A stretch of DNA of 64,000 nt from Vigna angularis (GCF_016808095.1 NC_068977.1:25817364-25881363), one strand, 5' to 3'; positions 1 through 10,773 are shown, counted from the stretch's first letter. Notes: generated by a model from the sequence alone, not told the origin. Program-made: numbers and translations.

Positions 1-1
1 A

Positions 2-1387
2 GAGTTGTATGAACAAGATGACTTCTTTTCCTCCATCTTTTCAAATTGTCAAAAGAAGGCTCAAGGAGGTTACTATGTGTCCAAAGGGTATTTGTTTAAG
101 GAGGGTAAGTTGTGTGTGCCTCAAGGTTCCCATAGGAAACTCCTCATTAAGGAGTCGCATGAAGGAGGTCTCATGGGCCATTTTGGAATTGATAAAACTC
201 TAAACATTCTTCAAGAGAAATTCTATTGGCCCCACATGAGAAAGGAAGTTCAAAGGTATTGTCATAAGTGCATTGCTTGTTTACAAGCCAAGGCTAAAAC
301 TATGCCTTATGGTGTGTACACCCCTCTCCCTATTGCTTCATCCCCATGGGAAGACATTAGCATGGACTTTATACTTGGTCTACCTAAGACTCAAAGGGGA
401 TTTGACTCTATCTTTGTGGTTGTAGATAGGTTTAGCAAAATGGCTCATTTCATACCATGCCACAAGGTAGATGATGCAAGTTACATAGCAAAACTCTTCT
501 TTAGAGATGTGGTAAAATTCCATGGGTTGCCTAGGACCATTGTCTCAGATAGAGATCCTAAGTTTCTTAGTCACTTTTGGAAAACACTTTGGTATAGACT
601 AGGAACCAAGCTTCAATTTTCAACCTCTAGTCACCCACAAACTGATGGACAAACCGAGGTTGTGAATAGGTCTTTAGGAACCATGTTGAGGGCTATCTTG
701 AAAGGAAACCACAAATCTTGGGATGAGTACCTTCCTCACATTGAGTTTGCATACAATAGGGTGGTTCACAAAACTACCAAAATGTCTCCTTTCGAGGTTG
801 TGTATGGTTTTAATCCTCTCACTCCTTTAGACCTCATACCTCTCCCAAATCCTAGTGAATTCATTCATAAGGAAGGAGTGTCTAAGTCTGAATTTGTGAA
901 GAAAATGCATGAGAGGGTAAAGTCACAAATACAACATCAAACTGAGAGATATGCCAAATACAGTAACAAGGGCAAGAGAGAAGTGATCTTTGAAGAAGGA
1001 GATTGGGTTTGGCTCCACTTAAGTAAAAATAGATTTCCAACACAAAGGAAGTCCAAACTCAACTCTCGTGGTGATGGACCTTTTAGAGTAGTTCAAAGGA
1101 TTAACAATAATGCATATAGGCTAGAGTTGCCTTGTGAGTATGATGTAAGTGCTACTTTCAATGTTTGTGATCTAACCCCTTTTGTAGGAGATTTGGAGCA
1201 AGATGAAGATGAAGAGCCTCAAGATTTGAAGACAAATCCTTCTCAAGAGGGAGGGGATGATGACAAACTCCTAGCTAAGGGTCCAATCACAAGAAGCATG
1301 GCCAAACAAATTCAAGAAGGATTAAAATCATTTCCAAAAGAAGGAGCTAAACTCTTATTTACTTGGGCTATCATGAAGTATTTCTAG
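2..1387 (+). CDS. Ty3/gypsy pol, 3' part: integrase (partial, 5' end outside window)
   Basis: C-terminal part of a Ty3/gypsy polyprotein; the frame is open to the window edge, so the true start lies upstream. Integrase inserts element cDNA into chromosomal DNA. Counting residues from position 5, the zinc-binding module has H52/H59 and a CIAC pair (C89, C92); the catalytic triad is D121 (SMDF), D182 (VSDRDPKF) and E218 (GQTEVVNR), with the D(35)E spacing of retroviral-type integrases. A GPF..NNAYRLELP segment and NVCDLTPF follow (the chromovirus GPY/F region). The tail is acidic and ends near GPITRSMAK, with no classical chromodomain visible, which recalls the CRM clade, but the clade call is tentative. 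No internal stop, so this copy looks young. Its 3' LTR starts about 95 bp after the stop. Confidence 0.93.
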   Translation, partial: ELYEQDDFFSSIFSNCQKKAQGGYYVSKGYLFKEGKLCVPQGSHRKLLIKESHEGGLMGHFGIDKTLNILQEKFYWPHMRKEVQRYCHKCIACLQAKAKTMPYGVYTPLPIASSPWEDISMDFILGLPKTQRGFDSIFVVVDRFSKMAHFIPCHKVDDASYIAKLFFRDVVKFHGLPRTIVSDRDPKFLSHFWKTLWYRLGTKLQFSTSSHPQTDGQTEVVNRSLGTMLRAILKGNHKSWDEYLPHIEFAYNRVVHKTTKMSPFEVVYGFNPLTPLDLIPLPNPSEFIHKEGVSKSEFVKKMHERVKSQIQHQTERYAKYSNKGKREVIFEEGDWVWLHLSKNRFPTQRKSKLNSRGDGPFRVVQRINNNAYRLELPCEYDVSATFNVCDLTPFVGDLEQDEDEEPQDLKTNPSQEGGDDDKLLAKGPITRSMAKQIQEGLKSFPKEGAKLLFTWAIMKYF

Positions 1388-1481
1388 ACCTTGTATTAAG
1401 GGTCAAGTAGTATAGGGTATATTTTTAGGCCTTGTATAATGGGCCAAGTATTGTATGGTTTGTAATATTAGCTTAAAAGAG

Positions 1482-2148
1482 TGTGTCCCACCATGGGACA
1501 TGATGGCCACATGGCAAGCTCTTAGTGAAGACACTTCTTAAAAAGGAAGTGACCATGTGTCACTTTCCAAGTGGAGAAACTCTTCCTAAAGTGGATTGCC
1601 ACATGTCACTCTAAGAGTGGAAAACTTTTGCAAAAGTGGATTGTCACATGGCACTTTAAGAGTGGAGGAACTTTGCAAAAGTGGATTACCACATGAGTGG
1701 AGAAGACTTTACAAAAGTGGATTGCCACATGGCACTCTAAGAGTGGAGAAACTTTGTAAAAGAGGATTGCCACATGTCTCTTTAAGAGTGGATAGTTTTT
1801 AGGGTTTCTTGTCTACTTTGGAGACACCTTTCTCTATAAATAGAAGGGTCTCCTTCCTTGTAAAATCACTTGATGAATTTGAATGTTATTATGCCAAAAT
1901 GTGTGCAAACATATCTTGTCTCAAGTCAAGGCTAGAGCATCCCATGAGGTCCCTCTAACCACCCTTCTCTAGAGTTGGCCCAACCTCTCCGGAGATCCAT
2001 CAAACACTTCCATCCTACCACAAATACTCACCAAAAACCTCACCAAATTTGTGAGCCCACCACCATATCCATCGCTTCCGCACAAATTTCACCTCCATAG
2101 CTTCATCTTCGTGCTTTGGCCCAACCAAGCTCGAGGAGGATGCTATCA
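1482..2148 (+). mobile_element. 3' LTR of the Ty3/gypsy element
   Basis: A short purine run AAAAGAG (1475-1481) precedes TGTGTCCC, and the block ends GATGCTATCA at 2148, giving TG..CA termini. A TATA-like CTCTATAAATAG lies near 1832-1843. Neither the other LTR nor the left TSD is in the window, so both ends are inferred; the right TSD would be TTTAC. Confidence 0.65.
1591..1800 (+). repeat. 45-bp tandem repeat inside the gypsy LTR
   Basis: Five units starting GTGGATTGCCACATG recur near 1591, 1636, 1681, 1717 and 1762 (steps 45, 45, 36, 45). GTGGATTGCCAC is itself a short inverted repeat. The array sits directly upstream of the TATA-like box. Confidence 0.85.
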
Positions 2149-3109
2149 TTTACTTGCCTTCCTCCTCTGTTAATCACAACTGAACCCAAAATGCAGTTTC
2201 AGTGCCTGCAAATTTCATCTATTTAGCTAACAATAAAAGATAGGCATACACATCCCTAACATAAACACTTCATACCCCTTTAGCACCCAGAAAAGCTGCA
2301 AATAAAAGCAAAGAGACGCATTTTCATAAAGCAAAACAAATCCCATGCCAATACACTCAAAGCATTCACCTCCTCAGAATTTCCTCACATCACAAGAGCC
2401 TATCATTCCCCAACTTACATCCTCATTCTACTCATTTTCCCAATCTCTGCCCACGGTAACAATAGAGACTCCAACCTTTGTCCCCTTCCCTCGCTAGCCA
2501 CCATCAACCATTTGGATTCTCCACACTGCGCTTACCCGTAACCGCCTCAACAAACATAACCCATCATCCACTACACCTATCATCACTCAATCACCATTGA
2601 TGCCCCCATTCACTCGTCGGATACCCCTTTCACCATCCAGATTCACCCATGGCCATGTTTTGACACTCACGACTACTACCAACACCCTTCCAATCACCTT
2701 TTCTTTCCACTCCCAATTCTCACATCCTATTCGCCTTCCCCATGAATCCATTTCTCAACTTTACTCATCATTTTCTCATAATCTAATCAACACACAAAGA
2801 TTCCCGTATCCATTTCTCCTTTTTAAATTTTCAATTTCTTTTTTATGTTTTCCATTTGTCATTTTTGTTTCTTATTTTATTTTTCTTTATTTTATTTTAT
2901 TTTATTTTTTTCGTTTATTCATTTATTTATTTTATTTTATTTTATTATTTTTCGTGTTATTTTATTTTATTTTATTCTGTTTTTTATCTTAGTTTTATTT
3001 TATTTTATTCTCATTTTATTTTGTTTTATTTTTTTTTTCTCTTTTCCGAACCTACTTTTTGATTATATAAATATTAAAAATAATAATAATAAAAATAATA
3101 AATAATATC
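2149..3109. other. Non-coding block, low complexity, probable Ogre LTR part
   Basis: No credible gene. 2149-2820 is C/A-rich unique-looking sequence. 2820-3060 is a run of TTTTA/TTTTC units that produces spurious hydrophobic ORFs, and 3061-3109 is AAT-rich. Placed in the Ogre-type LTR only because it directly precedes the 88-bp repeat array. Confidence 0.4.
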
Positions 3110-3912
3110 TTAAAGGTTAAGCACATGTGTGATCGCTCGCATCGTCCTTGTGCTAAAAACCTTTTTGCTTTCTTTTATAAAAGATACCAAGGAATATTTT
3201 AAAGGTTAGCACATGTGTAATCGTTCGCATCGTCCTTGTGCTAAAAACCTTTTCTTCCTCCTTTATAAAAAATACAAAAAATATATTTTAAAGGTTAGGC
3301 ACGTGTGTGATCGCTCGCATCGTCCTCGTGCTAAAAACATTTTCTCTTTCTTTTATAGAAAATACCAAAAAGTGTATTTTAAAGATTAAGCACGTGTGTG
3401 ATCGCTCGCATCGTCCTTGTGCTGAAAACCTTTTCTCTTTCTCTTATAAAAAATAAAAAAAAAATATTTTAAAGGTTAAGCACATGTATGATCGCTTGCA
3501 TCGTCCTTGTGCTAAAAACCTTTTCTCTTTCTTTTATAAAAAATACAAAAATATATTTTAAAGGTTAAGCACACGTGTGATCGCTCGCATCGTTCTTGTG
3601 CTAAAACCCTTTTCTCTTTCTTTTATAAAAAATACCAAAAATATGTTTTAAAGGTAAAGCACACCTGTGACCGCTCGCAACGTCCTTGTGCTAAAAACGT
3701 TTTCTCTTTCTTATGAAAAATAAAAAAAAATATTTTAAAGGTTAAGCAAACGTGTGATCGCTCGCATCGTCCTTGAGCTGAAAACCTTTCCTCTTTCTTT
3801 TATAAAAAAAATACCAAAAATATGTTTTAAAGGTTAAGCACATGTGTGATCACTCGCATCGTCCTTATGCTAAAAACTTTTCCTCTTTCTTTTATAAAAA
3901 ATACCAAAAATG
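3110..3912 (+). repeat. ~88-90-bp tandem repeat array, nine units
   Basis: Nine units each carry AAGGTTAAGCAC then GATCGCTCGCATCGTCCTTG then TGCTAAAAACC; the core recurs near 3133, 3218, 3310, 3401, 3490, 3579, 3669, 3757 and 3848. Each unit has an inverted pair AGCAC..GTGCT enclosing about 25 bp, so each transcript unit could fold. An A-rich stretch of variable length separates the cores. Confidence 0.92.
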
Positions 3913-4589
3913 AAAAACCTTCAAAAACCAAAAACATCCATTTTGAATAAACAATCTTTCAGTCATAAAAACATCCATTTTGAACAAGCAATCTTTCAGC
4001 TAGAACTACGTGATCCTTGATTCTCCATCAAGAGTGGAGATACGTAGGAGCAAGGCTTGTCCTTATCAGGTTCACTAATGAGTCAATATTTTATCAACTT
4101 CACTTAGCTTATTGTACTAGAATTAATCGAGAAATTGTGCTTAACTGTCCAGTATTTTTCCGTTTTTGCTAATTGTGCTTAATTTGATCGGAAATTCTTA
4201 TTTTAATTAATTTGAATTATCTGAGCTTATTATTTTTCATTATTAATTACGGGAAAATTTTGGATAACTTTTTGGGACATTTGAAGGCTAAATGAAAAAT
4301 AAAATTGAGCCAATGCATATTAGCCATTTCAATTTTCGCTGGCTGCCACGTGAATTTTGTGTCAACTTGTATTTCTTCGTTCAAGTTCAATTCTTATCCG
4401 TTTTCCATGCAATTTTTTTTCATAGTTTCGTCTGGATGTCTATTTTCATTTATAGTTTTTACTTTGTTCAAATTCATTATGTGTTGTTCCCAGTAAATGT
4501 TTTACTCCTCTGTGTCAGTCCAGCAAAGGGAAGAGGTAAGGTCTTGGCTTGATTCAACTTAGGAAGCACACATGCAACCTTGAGTGCTC

Positions 4590-4725
4590 CATCACCTTAA
4601 GTGCTCCATGCATTACCTTAAGTGCTCCATGCATTACCTTAAGTGCTCCATGCATCACCTTAAGTGCTCCATGCATTACCTTAAGTGCTCCATGCATTAT
4701 CTTGAGGGCTCCATCCACTAAGGAA
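4590..4725 (+). repeat. 21-bp minisatellite in solo LTR E
   Basis: About six head-to-tail units of ACCTTAAGTGCTCCATGCAT with few substitutions. ATGCAT and CTTAAG within the unit are 6-bp palindromes. Confidence 0.92.
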
Positions 4726-5034
4726 TTCATCATCATTTTGCAACTAAGTGGAGAGTTCAATGGGAGGAAATCAAGGCTATAAGAAGGGAGATGGTATGTG
4801 AAGAGAAAGGAGAGTTGGTGGTGTGTGAAGGAGAGGTTCCAGCAGCTGCAGTAAGGGGCTGGACAATACAGCAGGGGGCTGGAACAGCAGTGAAGAAACA
4901 CAATACAGAGATGGAAGGATACGGTTGAGCAGTGCACATTAGGTTCCAATTTAATTTTCTTTGTTGTAATAATTTCATGCACAATTTAAATTCAATGCAA
5001 AGTTTGGTTTAAATTTCTGTTTCTAAATTTCCAG

Positions 5035-6115
5035 ATTTGTTTTACTGTTTTTATTTTACTGCTGTAATTTAATTTCTGCTGTACTTTAATTCCTGTATCC
5101 AGTTTTCTATAATTGAATCTTTGTTGTTGTTTTTATTTCTTTTGCATGTTGATTATTTTACTGTAATTTTATTTTCTCTGTATTTTACTGCAGTAATTTT
5201 GATTCTGTTTTTACCGTTTTCGAAATTTACTGTTTTTTTATATTTTCTGTTTTCTGTATTTTTATTTTCTGTATTTTGCTTTTACTGTTTTACTGATTTT
5301 GAAAATTATGCATTCACTGTTTTTACTGTTATTGTTTACTGCCGTATTTTCTTATTTTTGTTTTTAATGTTTTACTGTTTTCTGTATTTACTGTTTTCTG
5401 TATTTTATGTTTTTCTGTATTTTCGTTTTTACTGTTCCAGATTTATTTTCACTGTTTCATGTTACTGTATTTTCGTTTTTACTGTTTTCTAAAATTTACT
5501 ATTTTCTGTTTTTACTGTTTTTTGTATTTACTATTTTCTGTATTTTATGTTTTTCTGTATTTTCGTTTTTACTGTTCCAGATTTATTTTCACTGTTTCAT
5601 GTTACTGTATTTTCGTTTATACTGTTTTCTAAAATTTACTGTTTTCTGTTTTTACTGTTTTCTGTATTTATTGTTTTATGTATTTACTATTTTCTGTATT
5701 TTCGTTTTCTGTATTTTTCATTTACTGTTTTATTGATTTTGAAATTCTGTATTCACTGTTTTTACTGTTATTGTTTACTGCTCTAATTTCATATTTTTGT
5801 TTTTAATGTTTTACTGTTTTTACTGTTTTTTGTATTTACTATTTTCTGTATTTTATGTTTTTCTGTATTTTCGTTTTTACTGTTCTAGATTTATTTTCAC
5901 TGTTTCATTTTACTGTATTTTCGTTTTTACTGTTTTCTAAAATTTACTGTTTTTTGTTTTTACAGTTTTTTTGTATTTACTGGTTTCTGTATTTTATGTT
6001 TTTCTGTATTTTCGTTTTTTACTATTTTAATTTCGTTTTACTGTTTTAATTTTGTTTTTACCGTTTTAGTTTTATTTTTACGGTATGTTTTTACTGATTT
6101 TTTTACTTTTGCGTT
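5035..6115 (+). repeat. T-rich TTTACTG/TTTTCTGTATTT array in LTR E
   Basis: More than 1 kb of pyrimidine-biased short repeats (TTTACTGTTTTCTGTATTTT-like). A longer block with GTTCCAGATTTATTTTCAC recurs near 5430, 5570 and 5880, so local segmental duplication added a higher-order repeat. The hydrophobic ORFs across it are composition artefacts. Confidence 0.85.
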
Positions 6116-6423
6116 TAATGTTTTACGTTTTATGCACGTTTAATGTTTCCGCGTTTATTTTATTTTTGATGTCTTTTACCGTTCTGTTTTTACTGTCGTT
6201 AAAATTTATTTCAACATTTTTAATTCGGATGTGTTTAATTTTCAGTTTAATTTAATTTTTTTTCGCATCAAAACAAAAATCACAAACCCCCCCACTATGT
6301 GTGTGATCTGAGACTGAACCCAAATTGGTCCTTGAGAGACGACCTAGGAGTCACTTCCTAGTAAACTATACTGCATAATTTTTGCAATCAAATTTGACGG
6401 GTCGCGACCCCCGCATCATTCAC

Positions 6424-6878
6424 TTCCCAAAATACAAAATCATTTCAAAACAAATTTTCGAACAATTTCCAAACAAACTTCTCAAACAGTTTCAAAAGAA
6501 CTACGTAACCCTGATTTCTCATTCTGAATGAGAATACGTAGGAGTAAGGTCAATCCTTGTCGGGCCCAAAAAACTAAAAAATATATTTTGTCTCTTTAGA
6601 GTTTTATTTTAGGGGATAGTTAAACATTTTGAAAACCACATCATATTCGTGTATTTAGTTAAAGGTATTGCCTTAGGGCAGACGTTGTGGGGTGCTAATA
6701 CCTTCCCTACACGTAACCGACTCCCGAATCCAGAATCTGGTTTTTCCTAGACCATGCCTTATCCTTTTATGGTTTTTCCGTAGTTTTCCAAGATAAATTA
6801 TGGCGGCGACTTCAAAATATATTTTTCAAACCGCGTTCTTTTTTGGATCGTCGTCCCGTCGCGATTTCGGTTGCGGCA
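6424..6878 (+). mobile_element. 3' end of the Ogre/Tat-type 5' LTR
   Basis: Contains CTACGTAACCC..GAGAATACGTAGGAG, a block also seen diverged at 4005-4060, and GGGGTGCTAATACCTTCCCT near 6690, which I associate with Ogre/Tat LTRs. The end is set at GGTTGCGGCA (6878), two bases before the primer-binding site. Confidence 0.65.
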
Positions 6879-6880
6879 GA

Positions 6881-6898
6881 TGGCAACTCCACTGGGGA
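6881..6898 (+). promoter_or_regulatory. Primer-binding site, tRNA-Arg type
   Basis: TGGCAACTCCACTGGGGA begins with the TGG expected to pair with a tRNA CCA end and is placed two bases after the LTR CA. It resembles the tRNA-Arg-complementary PBS of Ogre/Tat elements, with an apparent G to A change in TGGCgAC. Matched from memory. Confidence 0.65.
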
Positions 6899-7865
6899 CT
6901 TTAGAGAGTCAAGCCATTTAATTAGACGCGTGAATTCGATGTGGTTTTGCTTTATGTTTTTCTTCCCTTTTTCTTTATCTATGTTTGATATTTGGCATAA
7001 TTGCATGTGTGTTGCTTTGATTGTTCCATATTGAACCCTAGGGTAGAAGACATGTTTATATTTGCCTGGGAATTTTTCTGGTTGTTTTGCAGGTGAGGGT
7101 TTGGGTATGCATTGCATTCTCCCTTCACACACACTATGTATATCATGAGTGGAGCCCTATACCCGGGTTCGAGTTTAACTTAGAATTAAAAGGGTTGTGT
7201 AGCGGTGCCATTTGGGACATACTTCCTGTTTGGCTATCGTGAGAACCCCAACTAGAGTCTATTCTCTTCATTTGTGTCTTCACACCTAGTTGATTACTCG
7301 ATTGTTTTGGAGATGCTGTGAAGGGGGCCATAACTCTAGTGACCGTTGATCTTTAGGTTCAGGGAATTATCCTTGTGAGATTGCATGTACTTAACCTTGA
7401 ATCTCAAGCCTCGAACCTTCTCTAGGGCACGAAGGGAGACGTGTGTAGTCTTATAACCCTCATTTTCACTTAACAAAACCACACACCTTATACATATCAT
7501 CATATCTTTTTATACATCTTTTTATTTTCTTTCTTTGATTGTTGCTCATTGCTTTTTATGGTCTTGTCACATTTTGTGCATTCTAGTCGAGAAATTATAA
7601 ATTTGTGATTAAGTCCTTAAGGTAAAGATGTAAATTAACATGGGATTTTGAGTCTGGGGTATTTGAGTTCAAACATTTTGATATACATCAAAGCAAAGGA
7701 AGGTATTACTGGTGGATCAAGGGATCTGGTGAGAAAAAGATAGCCTTGAAAGATGCATTTAAGAAAGGGTATAAGAATTTGGTGAGCCCGTTAGAGGGGA
7801 AGAATTTGGCCAAATCTTAAATACACTTCTCGAGGCCAAAGCTCTATACAACTAAATCGGGCAGT
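6899..7865 (+). pseudogene. Ogre/Tat leader and possible ORF1 start (degenerate)
   Basis: 6899-7610 is leader-like sequence without a credible ORF. About 7648-7820 stays open on the plus strand and encodes a short stretch around GRYYWWIKGSGEK before a stop; I do not recognise it with certainty and place it before ORF1 only by position. The block ends at the GCAGT target duplicate (7861-7865) of element A and continues after the second GCAGT at 15545. Confidence 0.35.
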
Positions 7866-9492
7866 TGATAATGCTAAATTTTACCATTATTTAAGCATCA
7901 TTTTAGTAGCAAAATCAACTCCTTTCTAACTTATAACTTGTTAAATCCTCTTCTTTTGTCTTGTTTGCTGAATAATTGTGTTTTTGGCTACTTTGATGAA
8001 CTTTCATCAATAATCCCTTATTTTGTAGCTAACAATGAGCTTGGAAGAGTCTCCAACAAATTATAGAGATGAACCAACCACAAGGCACGCAGAAACGCTC
8101 GTCGCACATGAAGAAACGCTCGGCGCCAGAGAGAACAAACGCTCGTTGCGCAGTGGATGCACCAGAGGACGCTCGCCCAGGATAAGTGGACGCTCGTCCA
8201 GAGTGAAAGCACGAGCGGACGCTCGTCCAGAAGGCAGAAGAGTGGACGCTCGTCCAGCCAGGCAGAAGTGGACGCTAGTCAAGCCAGGCAAAAGAGGACG
8301 CTGGTCCTGAGAGATGCGCAGTGGGCGCTCGTCCAGAAACGAGAGGACGCTCGCCAGCGAGAAGTGGACGCTCGTCCAGCGAGAGAGGAGAGGACGCTCG
8401 TCCAGCTATGCAGAAGAGGACGTTCGTCCAAAGAGCAGAGGCAGACGCTCGTCCAGAGATCAGTGAACGCTCGCCCATGTGCAAATTTTCCAGAGTGGCT
8501 CGCGCCCGGGCGTGAGAAATGGGCTCCCGGGCGTGACTTTACAGAGAGTTTCACGCCCGGGCGCGAAATAGAGAGCGCACTCGGCGCGACTTTTGCTGAT
8601 GTGTCTGACAGAGCTTATTTAACCCTAAAACGCGAAGGGGTTTGGGTCTTTGGTTCTTTGGAGGTGCAATTTCACGGCTGGAGCTCATGGAGGGCGCGAG
8701 GAGCTTGTGGGAACATCTCCTCCTCTTCCTTTGGGTCTCCTTCTTCTTCCATCTTCCATGTTTGTAAGCTTTAGGGTTCTCCATGGAAATGGAGAACCAG
8801 ATTCATCTTGTTAGGGATAGTTGTAGCCTTTGAATTCTTGTGTAATTGTTGAATGATTTGATTATATATATGCCTTTTCTATCAATTCCTAGTATTCTTG
8901 TTTCCGATCTTAAAGCTTGTATGTAATGGGGACGTTCATGACTTGATTTTGGGGTTTTATGGATTATGGGGACGTAAGATGAAACCCAGAACTGAAATAG
9001 GAGTCCTTGTGGTTCATTGATTCTAGGGATGGAAGATGACTCACATGTTGTCTTAAGATCCTAGTTCTTAATGCGGGTTTGCTTGTTAGATTGTCCAAGG
9101 GATTGGAGTTTGATAAGGAAAACCTAGGCTCTTTCACCTAAGGGATTAGGGCTTGAGTGTTTTAGTGGATTGACTTTAGTAAATTGATAGAGAGGAGATG
9201 AAATTGGTTATACATAAGAGTGCATTGGTGAAAACTAACCTTAACAATGTCATTTCATACCATTTCTAGTCTTTTCCATTTCCAAGTGCCTTCAATACCA
9301 AAGTCCAACCTTGTAATTACTTATGAATTTATCTTTTTGCACATATTCTTAAATGTTGAGTTGTTCTTGAGTCTAGATGAGTTGTTAATCACACAATTCT
9401 CTAGTATTACGAGTCTCTTGGAGAATGATACTTGGACTTACCATTTTATATTACTTGAAGCGATTCGATACACTTGCCGAAAACGCCCAACA
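7866..9492 (+). mobile_element. 5' LTR of element A
   Basis: Starts TGATAATGCTAAATTTTACC and ends GAAAACGCCCAACA, matching 13912-15539 along its length. It carries a GGACGCTCGTCC-type array (8093-8505) and a GCGCCCGGGCG array (8508-8590), then a TATA-like TTATTTAACCC near 8619. ORFs across the arrays exist only because the GC-rich repeats lack stops. Confidence 0.93.
8093..8590 (+). repeat. Palindromic GGACGCTCGTCC and GCGCCCGGGCG array (A, 5' LTR)
   Basis: About 15 to 20 irregularly spaced copies of GGACGCTCGTCCAG (stem GGACG/CGTCC), followed by three CGCCCGGGCG palindromes. Strongly GC-rich against AT-rich surroundings. Confidence 0.9.
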
Positions 9493-9501
9493 AGTTTTTG
9501 T

Positions 9502-9906
9502 CAAAAACTTGTTGACCAAAAACTTGTTGGGCTCGATTTCGGCAAGTGTACCGAATCGTTCAAGTAATAAACCGGTAAGACCGGGTATCGTTTTCCCAAG
9601 AGACTCGTAATACTAAAGAATTGTGCGATTAACAACTCATATAGACTCAAGAACATAACATCAATTTACAAACAAGTGCCTTCAATACCAAAGTCCAACC
9701 TTGTAATTACTTGTCAATTTATATTTCTGCACTTGTTTGTAAATTGATGTTATGTTCTTGAGTCTATATGAGTTGTTAATCGCACAATTCTTTAGTATTA
9801 CGAGTCTCTTGGGAAAAGGATATCCGGTCTTACCGGTTTATTACTTGAACGATTCGGTACACTTGCCGAAATCGAGCCCAACAAGTTTTTGGTCAACAAG
9901 TTTTTG
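9502..9906. repeat. 178-bp inverted repeat between the 5' LTR and PBS of A
   Basis: Arm 9502-9679 is the near-exact reverse complement of arm 9729-9906 (only a few mismatches seen, for example around 9586 against 9821); the loop 9680-9728 is 49 bp. Loop and right arm resemble the 3' end of B-type LTRs rather than the LTR of A. Confidence 0.92.
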
Positions 9907-9922
9907 GCGCCGCTGCCGGGGA
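9905..9922 (+). promoter_or_regulatory. Primer-binding site of element A, tRNA-Asp type
   Basis: TGGCGCCGCTGCCGGGGA, the Athila-type site complementary to tRNA-Asp; one base differs (C for T at the ninth position) from the copies in B and C. It overlaps the end of the inverted repeat by two bases. Confidence 0.88.
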
Positions 9923-10075
9923 CTCGTGTCAATACTAGACTTTTGTGAGGTTTCTAGCTTATGTAGACTTGATTTTGTATATAGAACTAACTCTTTTGTT
10001 GTAAATAGATTTTCAGTTTTGTTTGTGCTAATTTGTGGCTTTAGCCTAGTTGTGTCTAAGTGTATATGCAGGGAG

Positions 10076-10231
10076 ATGTTCATACATGGAGGACTGCAGC
10101 CTCAAAAGCATCGTGAAGACCCTGAGTTTGAGGGAAATTATAGGACACAAGGAGACAAGTATGTTGAGCATCACAAGCTGCCCCAACTTCTTCCTTCCTT
10201 GAAGGTGCTCCAAATGCTAAGTGAAAGATGA
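10076..10231 (+). CDS. Small ORF at the gag position of element A (51 codons)
   Basis: Encodes a peptide beginning MFIHGGLQPQKHREDPEF. The related element B has the same start at 42713 but stops after 28 codons. The position, about 150 bp after the PBS, is where gag would begin, so it may be a residual gag start or a leader ORF. I do not recognise a domain and assign no function. Confidence 0.3.
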   Translation: MFIHGGLQPQKHREDPEFEGNYRTQGDKYVEHHKLPQLLPSLKVLQMLSER

Positions 10232-10482
10232 AGAAGAAAGGGACTAGGAAAAGAGAAAGACTAGTCACCACCACCCTTTGATGAGAGGCAAGGAACTCAA
10301 GCCTAGCAAGCCAAAGTTGATCAAGAGGATTGAGTATTTAAATATGTCAAGGTAGTGGAAGGGCTAAGATGAAGAGAATTATGCTATGAGAGTTGATTTA
10401 GTGGCTAGAAAGTGTTCAAGAAGAGTTGGTGGAAGGAGCACACCAACAACAACATTTGCACTTCATTGCGTAATCCGTCAAG

Positions 10483-10522
10483 CTAATGACGTTAAACAAG
10501 CGCTTTTGGGAGGCAACCCAAT
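10483..10522 (+). other. Conserved motif GACGTTAAAC..GCGCTT..GGGAGGCAACCC
   Basis: Reads GTCAAGCTAATGACGTTAAA then CAAGCGCTTTTGGGAGGCAA then CCCAATT. The same motif is in B near 43117 and twice in C on the minus strand. It can form TTGGG-AGGCAA-CCCAA. Role unknown; similar blocks occur in other Athila-type elements (recalled). Confidence 0.8.
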
Positions 10523-10773
10523 TTTCTTACCCTTTTTACTAGTGTTTGTGTGATTTTTGTGCCATTTGCATTAGTAACTTATGTTTTACATGTTTGTGTA
10601 GTTTTGCATTGTTGTGATTTTTGAATTTTGATGTTGTTTTTATGGTTTGTATAAGTGTATTAGGTTAGTTTTAGCTTGTTTGGTGTGTGAGTGCATTGAA
10701 TGAAGGTCTGGAACCAAAAATCACATGGTGAGTGGCCAATTTCACAGAAATCTGCATTATGCAGAAAACTGAA

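Larger units (their letters stand above)
4076..6418 (+). mobile_element. Solo LTR of family E, TSD TTCAC
   Basis: A 2343-bp LTR flanked by TTCAC at 4071-4075 and 6419-6423. The ends read TAATGAGTC..CCGCATCA; the first dinucleotide is TA where the related minus-strand LTR has TG (TGATGAATC). About the first 200 bp and the segment 6285-6410 match, in reverse, the E LTR at 34.2-34.4 kb and 17.9-18.1 kb. The middle holds a 21-bp minisatellite and a T-rich array. No internal region follows, so this is a solo LTR left by LTR-LTR recombination. Confidence 0.88.

Noticed and set aside
2597..3105. Phe/Leu-rich ORFs resembling membrane proteins
   Set aside because: Product of TTTTATTTTA repeats; the same artefact occurs at 5121-6049 and 48253-48508.
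4554..4982. 142-codon minus-strand ORF with repeated peptide
   Set aside because: It is the 21-bp minisatellite read in a stop-free frame.
8157..8774. 205-codon plus-strand ORF and several antisense ORFs across the A LTR
   Set aside because: They read through GC-rich palindromic repeats that lack stop codons; copies in 14.1-14.8 kb change length with repeat number, and no domain is seen.
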